64,000 nt of DNA. Origin: RYN-230 sp963713815. GTDB lineage: Bacteria; Actinomycetota; Actinomycetes; Streptosporangiales; Streptosporangiaceae. Location: positions 62,001-126,000 of the forward strand of contig CAVQNH010000042.1 in assembly GCA_963713815.1 (NCBI GenBank). The letters run 5' to 3'. Positions 1 through 8,377 of the stretch are shown here, piece by piece. The translations under genes were made by a program, and so were the position numbers. The notes below the pieces were generated by a model. The model was not told the DNA's origin. It worked only from the letters and a program-made list of their open reading frames with translations, and made no database searches. Positions within the stretch are counted from its first letter, which is position 1. The number at the start of each line of letters is the position of its first letter.

Positions 1-46
1 TGTTGACCGTGCCCAGGTCGATTGCCACACCCGACCGGAACCGCAT
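1..46 (-). CDS. 5' end of an MreB/Mbl-like actin-family gene (partial)
   Basis: Read on the minus strand, an ATG at 44-46 opens a frame that runs off the window after 15 codons: MRFRSGVAIDLGTVN. The AIDLGT phrase is the phosphate-1 nucleotide-binding strand at the N-terminus of MreB/Mbl cell-shape proteins; related actin-fold proteins share it. A purine-rich AAGGGCGG lies just upstream of the ATG as a ribosome site. The identification rests on 15 residues only. An Hsp70-type protein is possible but normally has a longer N-terminus before this motif. Confidence 0.5.
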   Translation of the reverse strand, partial: MRFRSGVAIDLGTVN

Positions 47-132
47 GTGAGCCGCCCTTGCCCCGAAATGCCGTCAGCTACCCCAAGTATTGCGTCCCCC
101 CCACGGCGCAGGGTGGCGGGAGTAGGCCTAGC

Positions 133-164
133 CTGCCCGCCAGCTCAAGGAATCTAGCGGGCAG
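133..164 (-). terminator. stem-loop downstream of the carboxypeptidase gene
   Basis: An 8-bp perfect inverted repeat (CTGCCCGC at 133-140, GCGGGCAG at 157-164) with a 16-nt loop begins 17 nt past the stop of the minus-strand gene ending at 181. There is no T-run, as is common for high-GC actinobacterial terminators. Function is inferred from position. Confidence 0.35.
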
Positions 165-180
165 CTCGCCGCCTTGCAGG

Positions 181-1077
181 CTAAACGTGCCGGAAGCCCC
201 AGTCCAGGATCTTGGTGGCATCTTTGAAAGCGGCCAGGTCGTTGCTGCGTGAGCTGTGCAGGACCACGCCGATGAGCACGTGGCCGTCCTGCCGCGCCTC
301 GAACAGCAGGCAGTACCCGGCGGCAATGGTGGACCCGGTCTTGATCCCGATCGTGCCCGGGTAGTCGCGGAGCAGCATGTTGGTGGTCCGCCACACGTAC
401 GCGTGGTGCCGTGGGGTCGCGGCCAGGTGGTAGGACCGCTGGTCCACGATGGAGCGGAGGATCGGGTACTGCATGGCCGCCCGGCCCAGCGCGATCAGGT
501 CCCGCGGCGTGGAGTACGTGGAAGTCTCCGAGGGCCAGGGCAGGCCGTCGAAGTTCGAGAAGTGGGTGTGGGCCAGGCCCATGGCCTGGGCGGTGGAGTT
601 CATGGTGGCGATGAACGCGGTCCAGCCCGGCCCGTACGCCTTGGCCAGCGCGTAGGCGGCGTCACATCCGGACGGCAGCAGCAGGGCCTCCAGCAGCTCC
701 CGCGCGGTCAGGTAGTCGCCGGGGCGCAGGCCCGCGTTGCTGGCGTCGTATTTGCGGTCGTAGGGGATCACGCCCTTGGGGATCTCGATCCGCCGGCTCA
801 GGTCACCAGCCCGGAGCACCACGATCGCGGTCATGACCTTGGTGATGCTGCCGATCGGCCGCTCGGTGTTCATGCCCCGGCTCCACATCACCGCGCCGCT
901 GGCCGCGTTGGCCAGGGCGCCGCCCTCGGCCTGCACGCCCTGGGGAGCGCGGCTGAGCGCGGCGGCCTGGGCCCCGGGGGCGGCGGTGGCCGCCACGGCG
1001 GCGGGGGCGGCAGCGACCGGTGCCAGGAGCAGCGCCCCGGCCAGGGCGAGGACGCTGAAACGGGCAGGCAGGTGCAT
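181..1077 (-). CDS. D-alanyl-D-alanine carboxypeptidase (peptidase S11, DacA/PBP5 family)
   Basis: 298 aa. A Sec signal peptide covers residues 1-30 (ALAGALLLAPVAAAPAAVAA), so the protein acts outside the membrane, trimming the terminal D-Ala from peptidoglycan pentapeptides. The serine-acylase motifs are visible: S77-I-T-K80 (SxxK) and K246-T-G248. The middle motif, usually SxN (SGN), reads S136-G-C138, so the conserved Asn is Cys. The family's C-terminal beta domain and amphipathic anchor are absent, which suggests a short form released to the wall. The ATG at 1075-1077 is chosen over the longer frame because AGGAG precedes it and the signal peptide starts there. Confidence 0.88.
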   Translation of the reverse strand: MHLPARFSVLALAGALLLAPVAAAPAAVAATAAPGAQAAALSRAPQGVQAEGGALANAASGAVMWSRGMNTERPIGSITKVMTAIVVLRAGDLSRRIEIPKGVIPYDRKYDASNAGLRPGDYLTARELLEALLLPSGCDAAYALAKAYGPGWTAFIATMNSTAQAMGLAHTHFSNFDGLPWPSETSTYSTPRDLIALGRAAMQYPILRSIVDQRSYHLAATPRHHAYVWRTTNMLLRDYPGTIGIKTGSTIAAGYCLLFEARQDGHVLIGVVLHSSRSNDLAAFKDATKILDWGFRHV

Positions 1078-1190
1078 GGCACTCCTGTCGTAGACACCGG
1101 CCGGTGGGGGAGCCGGGCCCGGGACCAGCCGCCGAAGGGCGCCGGCGCAGACCGCGACCATCCGAAGCCTGGCAGCAACGCCCAGCCACA

Positions 1191-1898
1191 TCAAGCCGAT
1201 CCTGGGTAGCAGTGGCCGAGTTCTGGCCGGGACGGCACGCGATGTTCTGGTCCGTCCGGTATGTCAGGGGGGCGGCGGGCCCGGGGAGTCAGCCGGACGG
1301 GGTCCGGCCCGGCCGCCGGGCGGGCGGCGGCCGGGGGAGCGGCCGCCGGGTCGGCGGCGGCCGGGCGGGCGGCCTGGCGGGTCCGGTAGGCGGCCACGTT
1401 GACCCGGTTCGCGCACGCGGTGCCGCAGAACCGGCGGGAGCGGTTCTTGGACAGGTCCACGTGGACGTTGTCGCAGTCGTCGGCGGCGCACCGGCGGAGC
1501 CGGTCCAGCTGCCCGGTGCGGATCACGTCGGTGAACGCCATGCCCGCGTCGACCGCCATCCGGTCGGCCAGCGGGGCGTCGGCGGACGTGGCGTGCAGGT
1601 GATAATCCCAGCCGTCGTGCTTGACCAGCTGCGGCAGCGCGCCGGCCTCCCGCAGCAGCGCGTTGACCAGGGCGGCGGCGTCGTCCACCGGCAGCTCCCA
1701 GAGCCGGGCCAGCCGGGGCCGCAGCCGCCGCACCGCGTCGAGCTCAGCCTGGTCCCGGGAGCGCTCGCCGGTCCAGCGCCACTCGGCGACGAAGCGGTCG
1801 AGCGCGGCCTCGTCCGGCAGGCCCTCGGTGCCGCGGCCCGTGTTGACCAGGGCCGCGGTCGCAGCCAGCGACACCTCGGTGTCATGAGCAAAAAGCAC
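1191..1898 (-). CDS. CGNR zinc-finger protein with ABATE domain
   Basis: 235 aa. The N-terminal part (about 1-130) matches the ABATE region, a putative stress-linked ligand domain of this actinobacterial family. The C-terminal part holds the CGNR-type zinc finger: C..DCDNVHVDLSKNRSRRFC...C, followed by CANRVNVAAYRTR. These proteins are presumed DNA-binding transcription regulators; targets are unknown. The last ~50 residues are a Pro/Ala/Arg-rich tail. It starts at GTG 1896-1898 behind AAAGGGG. It lies back to back with the EamA exporter, with about 100 bp between the starts, so it may control that exporter. That link is inference. Confidence 0.85.
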   Translation of the reverse strand: MLFAHDTEVSLAATAALVNTGRGTEGLPDEAALDRFVAEWRWTGERSRDQAELDAVRRLRPRLARLWELPVDDAAALVNALLREAGALPQLVKHDGWDYHLHATSADAPLADRMAVDAGMAFTDVIRTGQLDRLRRCAADDCDNVHVDLSKNRSRRFCGTACANRVNVAAYRTRQAARPAAADPAAAPPAAARPAAGPDPVRLTPRARRPPDIPDGPEHRVPSRPELGHCYPGSA

Positions 1899-1995
1899 CT
1901 TGACCCCTTTCAGCTGGGGCGGCTACTGTCATGAGTGTAAATCTAGTTTGCTGCTTACGCATCGTCTCGTGAAACGTCGTGCCCTGGAGCGCCCA

Positions 1996-3204
1996 GTGAC
2001 TTCCGTCCCAACCCGTGCCGTGCCCCGTCCCGCCCGCGCCGATGTGCGTCCTGGTGCCAGGCGGGCCAGGCAGGCCAGGCGGTCCGGGCGGGCCAGGCGG
2101 TCCGGGCGGGGGAGCGCGGGACTGTCCCTCGGCATCCTGTCCGCCGCGGCCTTCGGGACCTCGGGGGCCTTCGCCGCATCGCTGATCGGGGCCGGATGGA
2201 GCCCGGCCGCGGCGGTGCTGGCGCGGATCACGGTGGCCGGCCTGATCCTCACGATCCCGGCCCTCCTGCAGATGCGCGGCCGCTGGGGGATGCTGCGCCG
2301 GGCCGCGCCGCGGGTGATCGCGTTCGGCCTGGCCGGCGTGGCCGGCTGCCAGCTGTTCTACTTCAACGCGATAGCCACGATGCCGGTCGGGGTGGCCCTG
2401 CTGCTCGAGTACCTCGGCAGCGTGCTGGTGGTCGGCTGGCTGTGGGCGCGGCACGGCCAGCGGCCGCGGCGGCTCACCGTGGCCGGTGCGGCCGCCTCGA
2501 TCGCCGGGCTGATCCTGGTCCTGAACCTGACCGGGGCGGCCGGGATCAACCCCGTCGGGGTGATGTGGGGCCTGCTCGCCGCCGTGGCCCTGGCCATCTA
2601 CTTCGTGCTCTCGGCCGCGACCGGCGACGAGCCGCTGCCCCCCATCGTGATGGCCTGGGGCGGGATGTGCGTCGGCGCGGTGGTGCTGGGCCTGCTGGGC
2701 GGGATCGGCGTGCTGCCGATGGCGGCCAGCACCCGCCCGGTGGACTTCCTGCACCACCAGGTCAGCTGGGTCGTGCCCGTGCTCGGGCTGTCGCTGGTGG
2801 CGGCGGTGATCGCCTACGTGGCCGGCATCGGGGCCGCCCGGCGGCTGGGGGCCAAGCTGGCCTCGTTCATCGGCATGGCCGAGGTGCTGTTCGCGATCGT
2901 GTTCGCCTGGCTGCTGCTCGGCCAGCTACCGTCCGCGATTCAGTTCCTGGGCGGTGCGTTCATCCTCGCCGGGGTCACCCTGGTCCGGGTGGACGAACTG
3001 CGCGGGTCCCATGACGTCGTCGAGGAAACTCAGCGTGGCCGCCGTGGTGGCCCGGCGCCAGGCCAGCAGCGTCGCGTCGAACCCGTCCCGGCCGGGCCGT
3101 TCCGCCTGGACGGCCCGGGCGATGGGCTCCAGGGTGGCCCGCTGCCGGCGGAGCAGGTCGGTGGGGTCGCGCCCGGCGCGGTCCAGCAGGGCCAGCTTGA
3201 CTAG
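1996..3204 (+). CDS. EamA/RhtA-type drug/metabolite exporter
   Basis: About ten hydrophobic helices in two homologous EamA halves span roughly residues 35-335. The phrases LEYLGSVLVVGWLW and GMAEVLFAIVFAWLLLGQLPS are typical of the second helix bundles. It is a small-molecule or amino-acid metabolite exporter of the inner membrane; the substrate cannot be read. GTG 1996 with GGAG seven bases upstream is preferred to the longer frame from 1900, which would add a non-membrane leader. The family normally ends near position 3010. Here the frame runs about 65 codons further as Gly/Arg/Pro-rich sequence antisense to the PadR gene, so the last part is probably not conserved. Confidence 0.82.
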   Translation: MTSVPTRAVPRPARADVRPGARRARQARRSGRARRSGRGSAGLSLGILSAAAFGTSGAFAASLIGAGWSPAAAVLARITVAGLILTIPALLQMRGRWGMLRRAAPRVIAFGLAGVAGCQLFYFNAIATMPVGVALLLEYLGSVLVVGWLWARHGQRPRRLTVAGAAASIAGLILVLNLTGAAGINPVGVMWGLLAAVALAIYFVLSAATGDEPLPPIVMAWGGMCVGAVVLGLLGGIGVLPMAASTRPVDFLHHQVSWVVPVLGLSLVAAVIAYVAGIGAARRLGAKLASFIGMAEVLFAIVFAWLLLGQLPSAIQFLGGAFILAGVTLVRVDELRGSHDVVEETQRGRRGGPAPGQQRRVEPVPAGPFRLDGPGDGLQGGPLPAEQVGGVAPGAVQQGQLD

Positions 3205-3522
3205 CAGATGGGACCGGACGTCCCGGACGTGCTCCACCGGGGTGTCCAGCCACTCCCCGGCCAGCTGGCGCCCTTCCGGTGTCACCGTGTACAGGGTGCG
3301 CTGCGGGCCCCGGCCGGACTCGACCGCGTCCTGGGTCAGCAGCCCGGCCTCCAGCAGCCGGGTGATCGAGCGGTAGATGACCGGGCGCGGGATCTGCCAG
3401 ATCCGGCCCAGGTCCCCGCCCGGCGCGGTCAGCCGGGCGATGGCGAAGCCGTGTGCGGGCCGTTCGCTGAGTATCGCCAGCACGGTCCGTTCGGCCAGCG
3501 ACAGTGATGGCCCGGCGGTCAT
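2926..3522 (-). CDS. PadR-family transcriptional regulator
   Basis: 198 aa. Residues 8-85 form the PadR winged helix (LSLAERTVLAILSERPAHGFAIARL ... YRSITRLLEAGLL, then a wing ending LYTVTPEGRQLAGEWL), followed by the Vir_C helical dimerisation part to about residue 175 (TLSFLDDVM). PadR proteins are small-molecule-responsive repressors, often of adjacent exporters. It converges on the EamA gene and overlaps it by 279 bp; the last ~23 residues are antisense to exporter codons and do not look like family sequence. The ATG at 3520-3522 has only a weak purine stretch upstream. Control of the neighbouring exporter is an inference. Confidence 0.85.
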   Translation of the reverse strand: MTAGPSLSLAERTVLAILSERPAHGFAIARLTAPGGDLGRIWQIPRPVIYRSITRLLEAGLLTQDAVESGRGPQRTLYTVTPEGRQLAGEWLDTPVEHVRDVRSHLLVKLALLDRAGRDPTDLLRRQRATLEPIARAVQAERPGRDGFDATLLAWRRATTAATLSFLDDVMGPAQFVHPDQGDPGEDERTAQELNRGR

Positions 3523-3671
3523 GATCCCGAGCGTAGTGGGCGCGGCGGCGCACGTGAGCCGGGGCGGACATGAGCGGGGGCGGCGGCGGCCGGATGAGGC
3601 GGGCGTGACGGCTGGCCTGGGCTTCGGTAGTCTCGATGTGACTAGTACGGTCTCCGACCAGAGGGCTGGTC

Positions 3672-4837
3672 ATGTCCGCCGAGACGAACAGCGTGGTACC
3701 CGCGATCCGCGCGCCGGTGCGTGTGCCGGTGCGTGTGCGGCCCGCGGGCCGGCGCCGGGCGTGAGCGGACGGCAGGCCCTGCGGGTGGCCCGCCCGGCGC
3801 CCAGCCCGGTACCGCGCCCGGCACCCCGCCCGGTCGTGGCGGTGCTGGCCGACGGCACCCCGGCGTTCGCCCCGGTCGGTGAGGTAGTCGTCACCGGCAC
3901 CCGGGTGATCTGCCACCTGTGCGGCCGGGCGCTCCGGTCGGTCCCGGCCCACCTGCGGGTGCACGGGTACACCAAGGAGGCCTACTGCCTGGCCTTCGGG
4001 CTGGAACGCGGCCAGTCGCTGGAGGGCCCGGACACCCGCAAGCTGCGCTCGACCGCGCTCGCCTCCCGGCTGGTGTTCGACCCGGCGGTCCGGGCGGGCA
4101 GCGCCGCCGGGCGGCAGCGGGCCCGGTCCGGCGAACTCACCCGGGACGCGGCCGCCGCGGCCACCGGCCGCCGCCACCCGGAGCAGCGGCGCCGCAAGGC
4201 GCGGCAGGCGCTGGCCGGCATCCCCGCGGAGCGGGTGGCCCAGGCCAACGCCGAGCGGGCCAGCCGTCACGTCGCGCAGGTCGCGGCGGACGTGGCCCGG
4301 CGGAACGGCTATCCGGACCTCGGCGCGTACGTCCTGGCCCGGACGGCCGACGGGGCGAGCCTGGCGGCGATCAGCCGCGAGGCCGGGCTGCACAAGGACT
4401 GGCTGTCCCGCCACCTGGCGGACGCGGCCCCCGGGGCGGCCGCGGCGGTACCGGAACGGCGGCCAGCCCGGCCAGATGCCCGGTGGCGGCCCGCGCTGGA
4501 CCGGCTGGGATTCGCTGATGTGCCCAGCTACCTGCAGGAACGCCACGTCAGGCAGCACCGAACGGTCAACGCCATGGCCGCCGAGATCGGCGTGACCCAT
4601 CATGCGGTCGAATCCGCGCTGCGCCGTCACGGCCTGGACCGGGTCGCGCATGTGTCCACCCGGCGCGCGGCCGCCGAGCGGGCCGCCCAGGTGGCAGCCG
4701 GGCTCGGCTACGGCAGCCTCGGCAGCTACCTGGGCGAACGCCGGGCGGCCGGCTGGACGTGGCGGGCCATGGCCGCCGAGTCCGGGCAGCCGGAATCCTG
4801 GCTGCGCCGCCAGGCGGCGCGGGGGCCGGATCGCTGA
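3672..4837 (+). CDS. Ros/MucR-type zinc-finger protein with three HTH-like repeats (probable frameshift near 3760)
   Basis: A CX2CX9HX3H finger (VICHLCGRALRSVPAHLRVHG, then EAYCLAFGL) lies at about 3906-4010. It matches the Ros/MucR DNA-binding domain. Downstream come three related ~40-residue units, each opening LG/YxxLxxYL and holding a tryptophan- or alanine-rich helix pair, at about 4304-4421, 4504-4640 and 4703-4815; these look like helix-turn-helix repeats. ATG 3672 with GAGGG seven bases upstream gives 30 coding-like codons with high third-position GC, then meets TGA at 3762. The main frame is open from before that point, so one base is probably missing near 3755-3765. Alternative starts in the main frame are GTG 3638 and GTG 3761. 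Confidence 0.68.
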
Positions 4838-4850
4838 CCCGGCCCCCGCG
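4818..4850. terminator. bidirectional hairpin between convergent genes
   Basis: A perfect 12-bp stem (CGCGGGGGCCGG at 4818-4829, its complement at 4839-4850) encloses a 9-nt loop that contains the TGA stop of the plus-strand zinc-finger gene. It ends 20 bp before the stop of the minus-strand aldehyde dehydrogenase, so it can serve both transcripts. There is no T-tract. Confidence 0.6.
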
Positions 4851-4870
4851 GCCTGCTGAACGCGGCTGGC

Positions 4871-6361
4871 TTACAGCTGCGCGGTGACGGCCTTGACCTC
4901 GGTGTAGTTGTTCAGCACCTCGTGGCCCATCTCCCGGCCCCAGCCGGACTGCTTGTAGCCACCGAACGGCAGCGACGCGTCGAACACGTTGTAGCAGTTG
5001 ATCCAGACCGTGCCGGCCCGGAGCTTCTTGGCCAGCGCGTGTGCCTTGGAGATGTCCCGGGTCCAGATGCCGGCCCCGAGCCCGTAGTCACTGTCGTTGG
5101 CCTCGGCGGCGATCTGGTCCAGGTCGCTGAAGGGCGCGGCCACCACGACCGGGCCGAAGATCTCCTCGCGGACGACCCTCATGTCCGGGCGGGTGTTGGT
5201 GAGCACGGTCGGCTCGATGAAGTAGCCGCGGTCGCCGAACCGGCCGCCGCCCGCGAGTGCGGTGGCGCCCTCGGAGCGGCCGGACTCGAGGAAACCGCTG
5301 ACCCGCTGGAACTGCTCGTCGGACACCAGCGGGCCCATCTGGGTGCCCGCCTCCATGCCCGAGCCCATCTTGATCGACTTGGCGATCTCCGCCACGCCGT
5401 CGATGACCTCGTCGTAACGGCTCTCCTGGACGTACAGGCGCGAGCCGGCCACGCAGCACTGGCCGTGGTTGAAGAAGATCGCGTTGGCCGCGCCCTCGAT
5501 CGCGCCGTCCTCGGCGTCGTCGAACACGATGTTGGGGCTCTTGCCGCCCAGCTCCAGGGTCAGCTTCTTGAGGTTGGTGGCACCGGCCGCGGCGACGATG
5601 AGCTTGCCCACCTCGGTCAACCCGGTGAACGCCACCTTGTCCACGTCGTTGTGCGAGGCCAGCGCGGCGCCCGCGGTCTCGCCGAAGCCCGGCACCACGT
5701 TGACCACGCCGTCCGGCACCCCGGCCTCGGCGATCAGCTCAGCCAGCCGCAGCGCGGTCAGCGGGGTCTGCTCGGCCGGCTTGAGGACCACGCAGTTACC
5801 CGTGGTCAGGGCGGGGCCGAGCTTCCACGCGGCCATCAGCAGCGGGAAGTTCCAGGGGATGATCTGCCCCACGACGCCGAGCGGCTCACGCAGCGTGTAG
5901 GAGTGGAAGTTGGCCCCGGGCATGTAGGGCACCGAGATGTTGATCGTGTTGCCCTCGATCTTGGTGGCCCAGCCGGCCATGTAGTGGAACAGGTCCGCGG
6001 CCAGGGGCACGTCGGCCGCCTGGGCCACGGCGAACGGCTTGCCGTTGTCCAGCGACTCGAGCTGGGCGAGCTCGTCCTGGTGCTGGAGGATGAGGTCACC
6101 GATGCGCCAGATGATCCGGCCCCGGTCCGACGGGGTCATCCGGCTCCACGGGCCGGTCTCGAAGGCCGCGCGGGCCGCGCTGACGGCCCGGTTGATGTCT
6201 TCCGCGTCTCCTTCGGCCACCCGGGCCAGGGTCTCGCCGGTCGCCGGGTTGGGGGTCTCGAAGGTCCGGCCCGACGCCGCGTCCACCCATTGCCCGTTGA
6301 TGAACAGCTGCCGCGGGGTCGCGATGAACTGCTCGACGTTGCGGTCCAGGGTTACAGTCAC
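4871..6361 (-). CDS. NAD(P)-dependent aldehyde dehydrogenase (betaine/phenylacetaldehyde type)
   Basis: 496 aa, the normal length of the family. It oxidises an aldehyde to the acid with NAD(P)+. The NAD-binding phrase IIPWNFPLLMAAWKLGPAL, the general base E270 in LTLELGGKSP, the catalytic C303 in NHGQCCVAGSR and the closing LPFGGYKQSGWGREMG are all present. The start is taken as GTG 6361 (VTVTLDRNVEQF) because GGGAG lies upstream and the extra residues of the longer frame are not family-like. It stands alone, so the substrate is open; sequence style is closest to the broad ALDH2/BADH group. Confidence 0.9.
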   Translation of the reverse strand: MTVTLDRNVEQFIATPRQLFINGQWVDAASGRTFETPNPATGETLARVAEGDAEDINRAVSAARAAFETGPWSRMTPSDRGRIIWRIGDLILQHQDELAQLESLDNGKPFAVAQAADVPLAADLFHYMAGWATKIEGNTINISVPYMPGANFHSYTLREPLGVVGQIIPWNFPLLMAAWKLGPALTTGNCVVLKPAEQTPLTALRLAELIAEAGVPDGVVNVVPGFGETAGAALASHNDVDKVAFTGLTEVGKLIVAAAGATNLKKLTLELGGKSPNIVFDDAEDGAIEGAANAIFFNHGQCCVAGSRLYVQESRYDEVIDGVAEIAKSIKMGSGMEAGTQMGPLVSDEQFQRVSGFLESGRSEGATALAGGGRFGDRGYFIEPTVLTNTRPDMRVVREEIFGPVVVAAPFSDLDQIAAEANDSDYGLGAGIWTRDISKAHALAKKLRAGTVWINCYNVFDASLPFGGYKQSGWGREMGHEVLNNYTEVKAVTAQL

Positions 6362-6568
6362 GATGCTCCATCTCCCTTGCCTGCGCGGCCGAGGCAGCCA
6401 CCCCATTGCAGCCAGCCCTCAGTCACCGCGCGAGGGCCGCAGCCCGCAGGCCCGGCCCGCTCGGTAGTCACAATGAGACAACAGGGCGCGGGGCAGGCAC
6501 AAGGGGGCGGCGTTGCGTCCACGGCATAAACGTGGCGCACTATGCGACACCTGGCCCGGCGTGGGCTG

Positions 6569-7165
6569 TCAGGCGGGGGGCTCCGGCCGGGCCAGCCCGG
6601 CGGGGGTGCTGCCCTCGTCGAGGGCCACCTCGTCGAACCAGCCGCAGGGCGGATCGCCGGGCGGGCGGTCGAACCGGGTGACGTACGGCTTCAGATCGAT
6701 GACCGGGGTCCCGTCGATCACATCGACCCCGGCGAACAGGACAGTCTCCGGGGTCACCTCCAGCAGCTGGATGAGGCTGAGCCCGATGGGGTTGACCCGG
6801 CGCGGGCCCCGGGTGGCGAAGATCCCCATCTCCCGCTGCTGGCGGCGGAGCAGGAACGGCACCTGCCTGAGCGGCGGCAGGCCCGCGCGGCCCGCCCGGC
6901 CCTCCCCGGGCCCGGGCTCTTTCCGGTCGCCGGCGTCCTTCCTGTCCCCTGGCCGGTGCAGCCAGGTCAGCAGCCACGCGTACCCGAAGCCGTCCAGCCC
7001 GGCCAGGCCGTCCCGGTAGGGCCCGGCGATCTCGATCGTGCCGTGGCCGGCCCGGTTCAGGGCGGCCTGGATCGGCGTGGTCTCCGGCTCCGTGTGGGCA
7101 CTGCGGATCACGCCTATCACCGTCAGCGGCACATTCGCGGCGGGCGCGGGCGGGTTCTGGCGCAT
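6569..7165 (-). CDS. trmO: tRNA (N6-threonylcarbamoyladenosine37-N6)-methyltransferase, TrmO/TsaA family
   Basis: 198 aa single-domain protein. It opens VPLTVIGVIRSAHTEPETTPIQAA and has MGIFATRGPRRVNPIGLSLIQLL and DVIDGTPVIDLKPYV, the signature strands of the TsaA/YaeB beta-barrel that methylates t6A37 in tRNA with SAM. A charged low-complexity stretch (DRKDAGDRKEPGPGEGRAGR, about residues 80-100) is inserted in the surface loop before the FATR strand and is not usual. The ATG at 7163-7165 is preferred to the frame opening at 7321, whose leader is encoded by the GC-rich repeat spacer. It is divergent from the dehalogenase gene. Confidence 0.83.
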   Translation of the reverse strand: MRQNPPAPAANVPLTVIGVIRSAHTEPETTPIQAALNRAGHGTIEIAGPYRDGLAGLDGFGYAWLLTWLHRPGDRKDAGDRKEPGPGEGRAGRAGLPPLRQVPFLLRRQQREMGIFATRGPRRVNPIGLSLIQLLEVTPETVLFAGVDVIDGTPVIDLKPYVTRFDRPPGDPPCGWFDEVALDEGSTPAGLARPEPPA

Positions 7166-7180
7166 GGCGCCATGCTGCCA

Positions 7181-7285
7181 CGCGCCCGGCGTGCTCCCGG
7201 CCCGCGCCCGGCGTGCCCGGCCCGCGCCCGTGCCCGGCCCGGCCCGTGCCCGGCCCGTGCCGGCCGGCTCCCGGCCCGCGCCCGG
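7181..7285. repeat. low-complexity CCCGGCCCG/GTGCCCGGC repeat spacer
   Basis: The intergenic region between divergent trmO and the dehalogenase gene is built almost only of irregular repeats of CCCGGCCCGCG and GTGCCCGGCC. No promoter consensus can be recognised in it. It inflates open frames on both strands, which is why the automatic starts there are too long. Confidence 0.7.
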
Positions 7286-7304
7286 ATCGTGGCAGCATGG
7301 GCGG

Positions 7305-8210
7305 ATGCGTGTGCTCCGCACCCCCGAGGAACAGTTCGCGGACCTGCCGGATTTCCCCTACCCCCCGCGGTACGCGGCGGTGGGCGGGGTGCGGCTGGCG
7401 TACGTGGAAGCAGGCCCGCCCGACGGCGAGCCGGTGCTCCTCCTGCACGGCGAGCCGAGCTGGTCGTTCCTGTACCGGACGGTGATGCCGGTCCTCGCCG
7501 ACGCGGGGCTGCGCGCCATCGCGGCCGACCTGGCCGGGTTCGGGCGGTCGGACAAGCCCATGAACGTCAGCGATCACAGCTTTGCGCGGCACGTGGAATG
7601 GATCCGCGCCCTGGCCTTTGACCGGCTGGACCTGCAGGGCCTGACGCTGGTCGGGCAGGACTGGGGTGGCCTCATCGGGCTGCGGCTGGCGGCCGAGCAT
7701 CCGGGCCGTTTCGCCCGGGTGGTGGCGGCGAACACCGGGCTGCCCACCGGGGACCAGCCGATGCCCGACGTCTGGCTGCGGTTCCGCGAGGTGGTGCAGA
7801 CCGCCCCGGTGCTCAGCGTGTCCCGGCTGGTGCAGTCGGGATGCCAGACCACGCTGCCCCCTGCCGTCCTGGCCGCCTACGACGCGCCGTTCCCGGACGA
7901 GAGCTTCGCCGCGGCCGTCCGGGCCATGCCCGGGCTGGTCCCCACCACCCCGGACGACCCCGCCTCGGCCGCCAACCGGGCCGCGTGGCAGCAGCTGTCC
8001 GCCTGGGACAAGCCGTTCCTGGTGGCGTTCAGCGACCGGGATCCGATCACCGGCGCGATGGCGCCCGTGCTGAAGAAGACCATCCCGGGAGCCGCGGGCC
8101 TGGACCACCCGGTGCTCGAGGGCGCGGGTCACTTCCTGCAGGAAGACGCCGGTGAGCGGCTCGGCCAGCTGATCGCCGGCTTCGTCCGGGCCACGCCGGC
8201 GTCCGGCTGA
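7305..8210 (+). CDS. haloalkane dehalogenase (alpha/beta-hydrolase)
   Basis: 301 aa. It hydrolyses a carbon-halogen bond through an Asp-ester intermediate. The nucleophile elbow is VGQDWGG with D119 instead of Ser, the halide-binding Trp follows at W120, and HGEPSW supplies the oxyanion loop. DRDPITG holds the acid and H276 in GAGHFLQED is the catalytic His. This matches the HLD-I (DhlA/DhmA-like) group better than LinB. The ATG at 7305 is chosen because the longer frame reads the upstream repeat spacer. No halo-acid genes flank it, so the natural substrate is unknown. Confidence 0.87.
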   Translation: MRVLRTPEEQFADLPDFPYPPRYAAVGGVRLAYVEAGPPDGEPVLLLHGEPSWSFLYRTVMPVLADAGLRAIAADLAGFGRSDKPMNVSDHSFARHVEWIRALAFDRLDLQGLTLVGQDWGGLIGLRLAAEHPGRFARVVAANTGLPTGDQPMPDVWLRFREVVQTAPVLSVSRLVQSGCQTTLPPAVLAAYDAPFPDESFAAAVRAMPGLVPTTPDDPASAANRAAWQQLSAWDKPFLVAFSDRDPITGAMAPVLKKTIPGAAGLDHPVLEGAGHFLQEDAGERLGQLIAGFVRATPASG

Positions 8211-8377
8211 CCGTCCCGTCCCACCCCGCATCCCGCCCTATAACGGTCTGTCCGCAGTCATCCGGTCAGGTAAGGAACTGTCCGGGGTTGTCCGGGCTTT
8301 AGCGGTCCGTGGCGGACGCGGCGATCGCCGCGTGAGAGTAGCGCCTGCACACCCAGGCCCTCGGGAGGACGGCGTCG

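Noticed and set aside
256..1209. Long plus-strand frame of 317 codons over the carboxypeptidase gene
   Set aside because: It mirrors the minus-strand gene, is Gly/Arg/Val-rich and has no ribosome site or domain. The opposite strand has clear penicillin-binding motifs.
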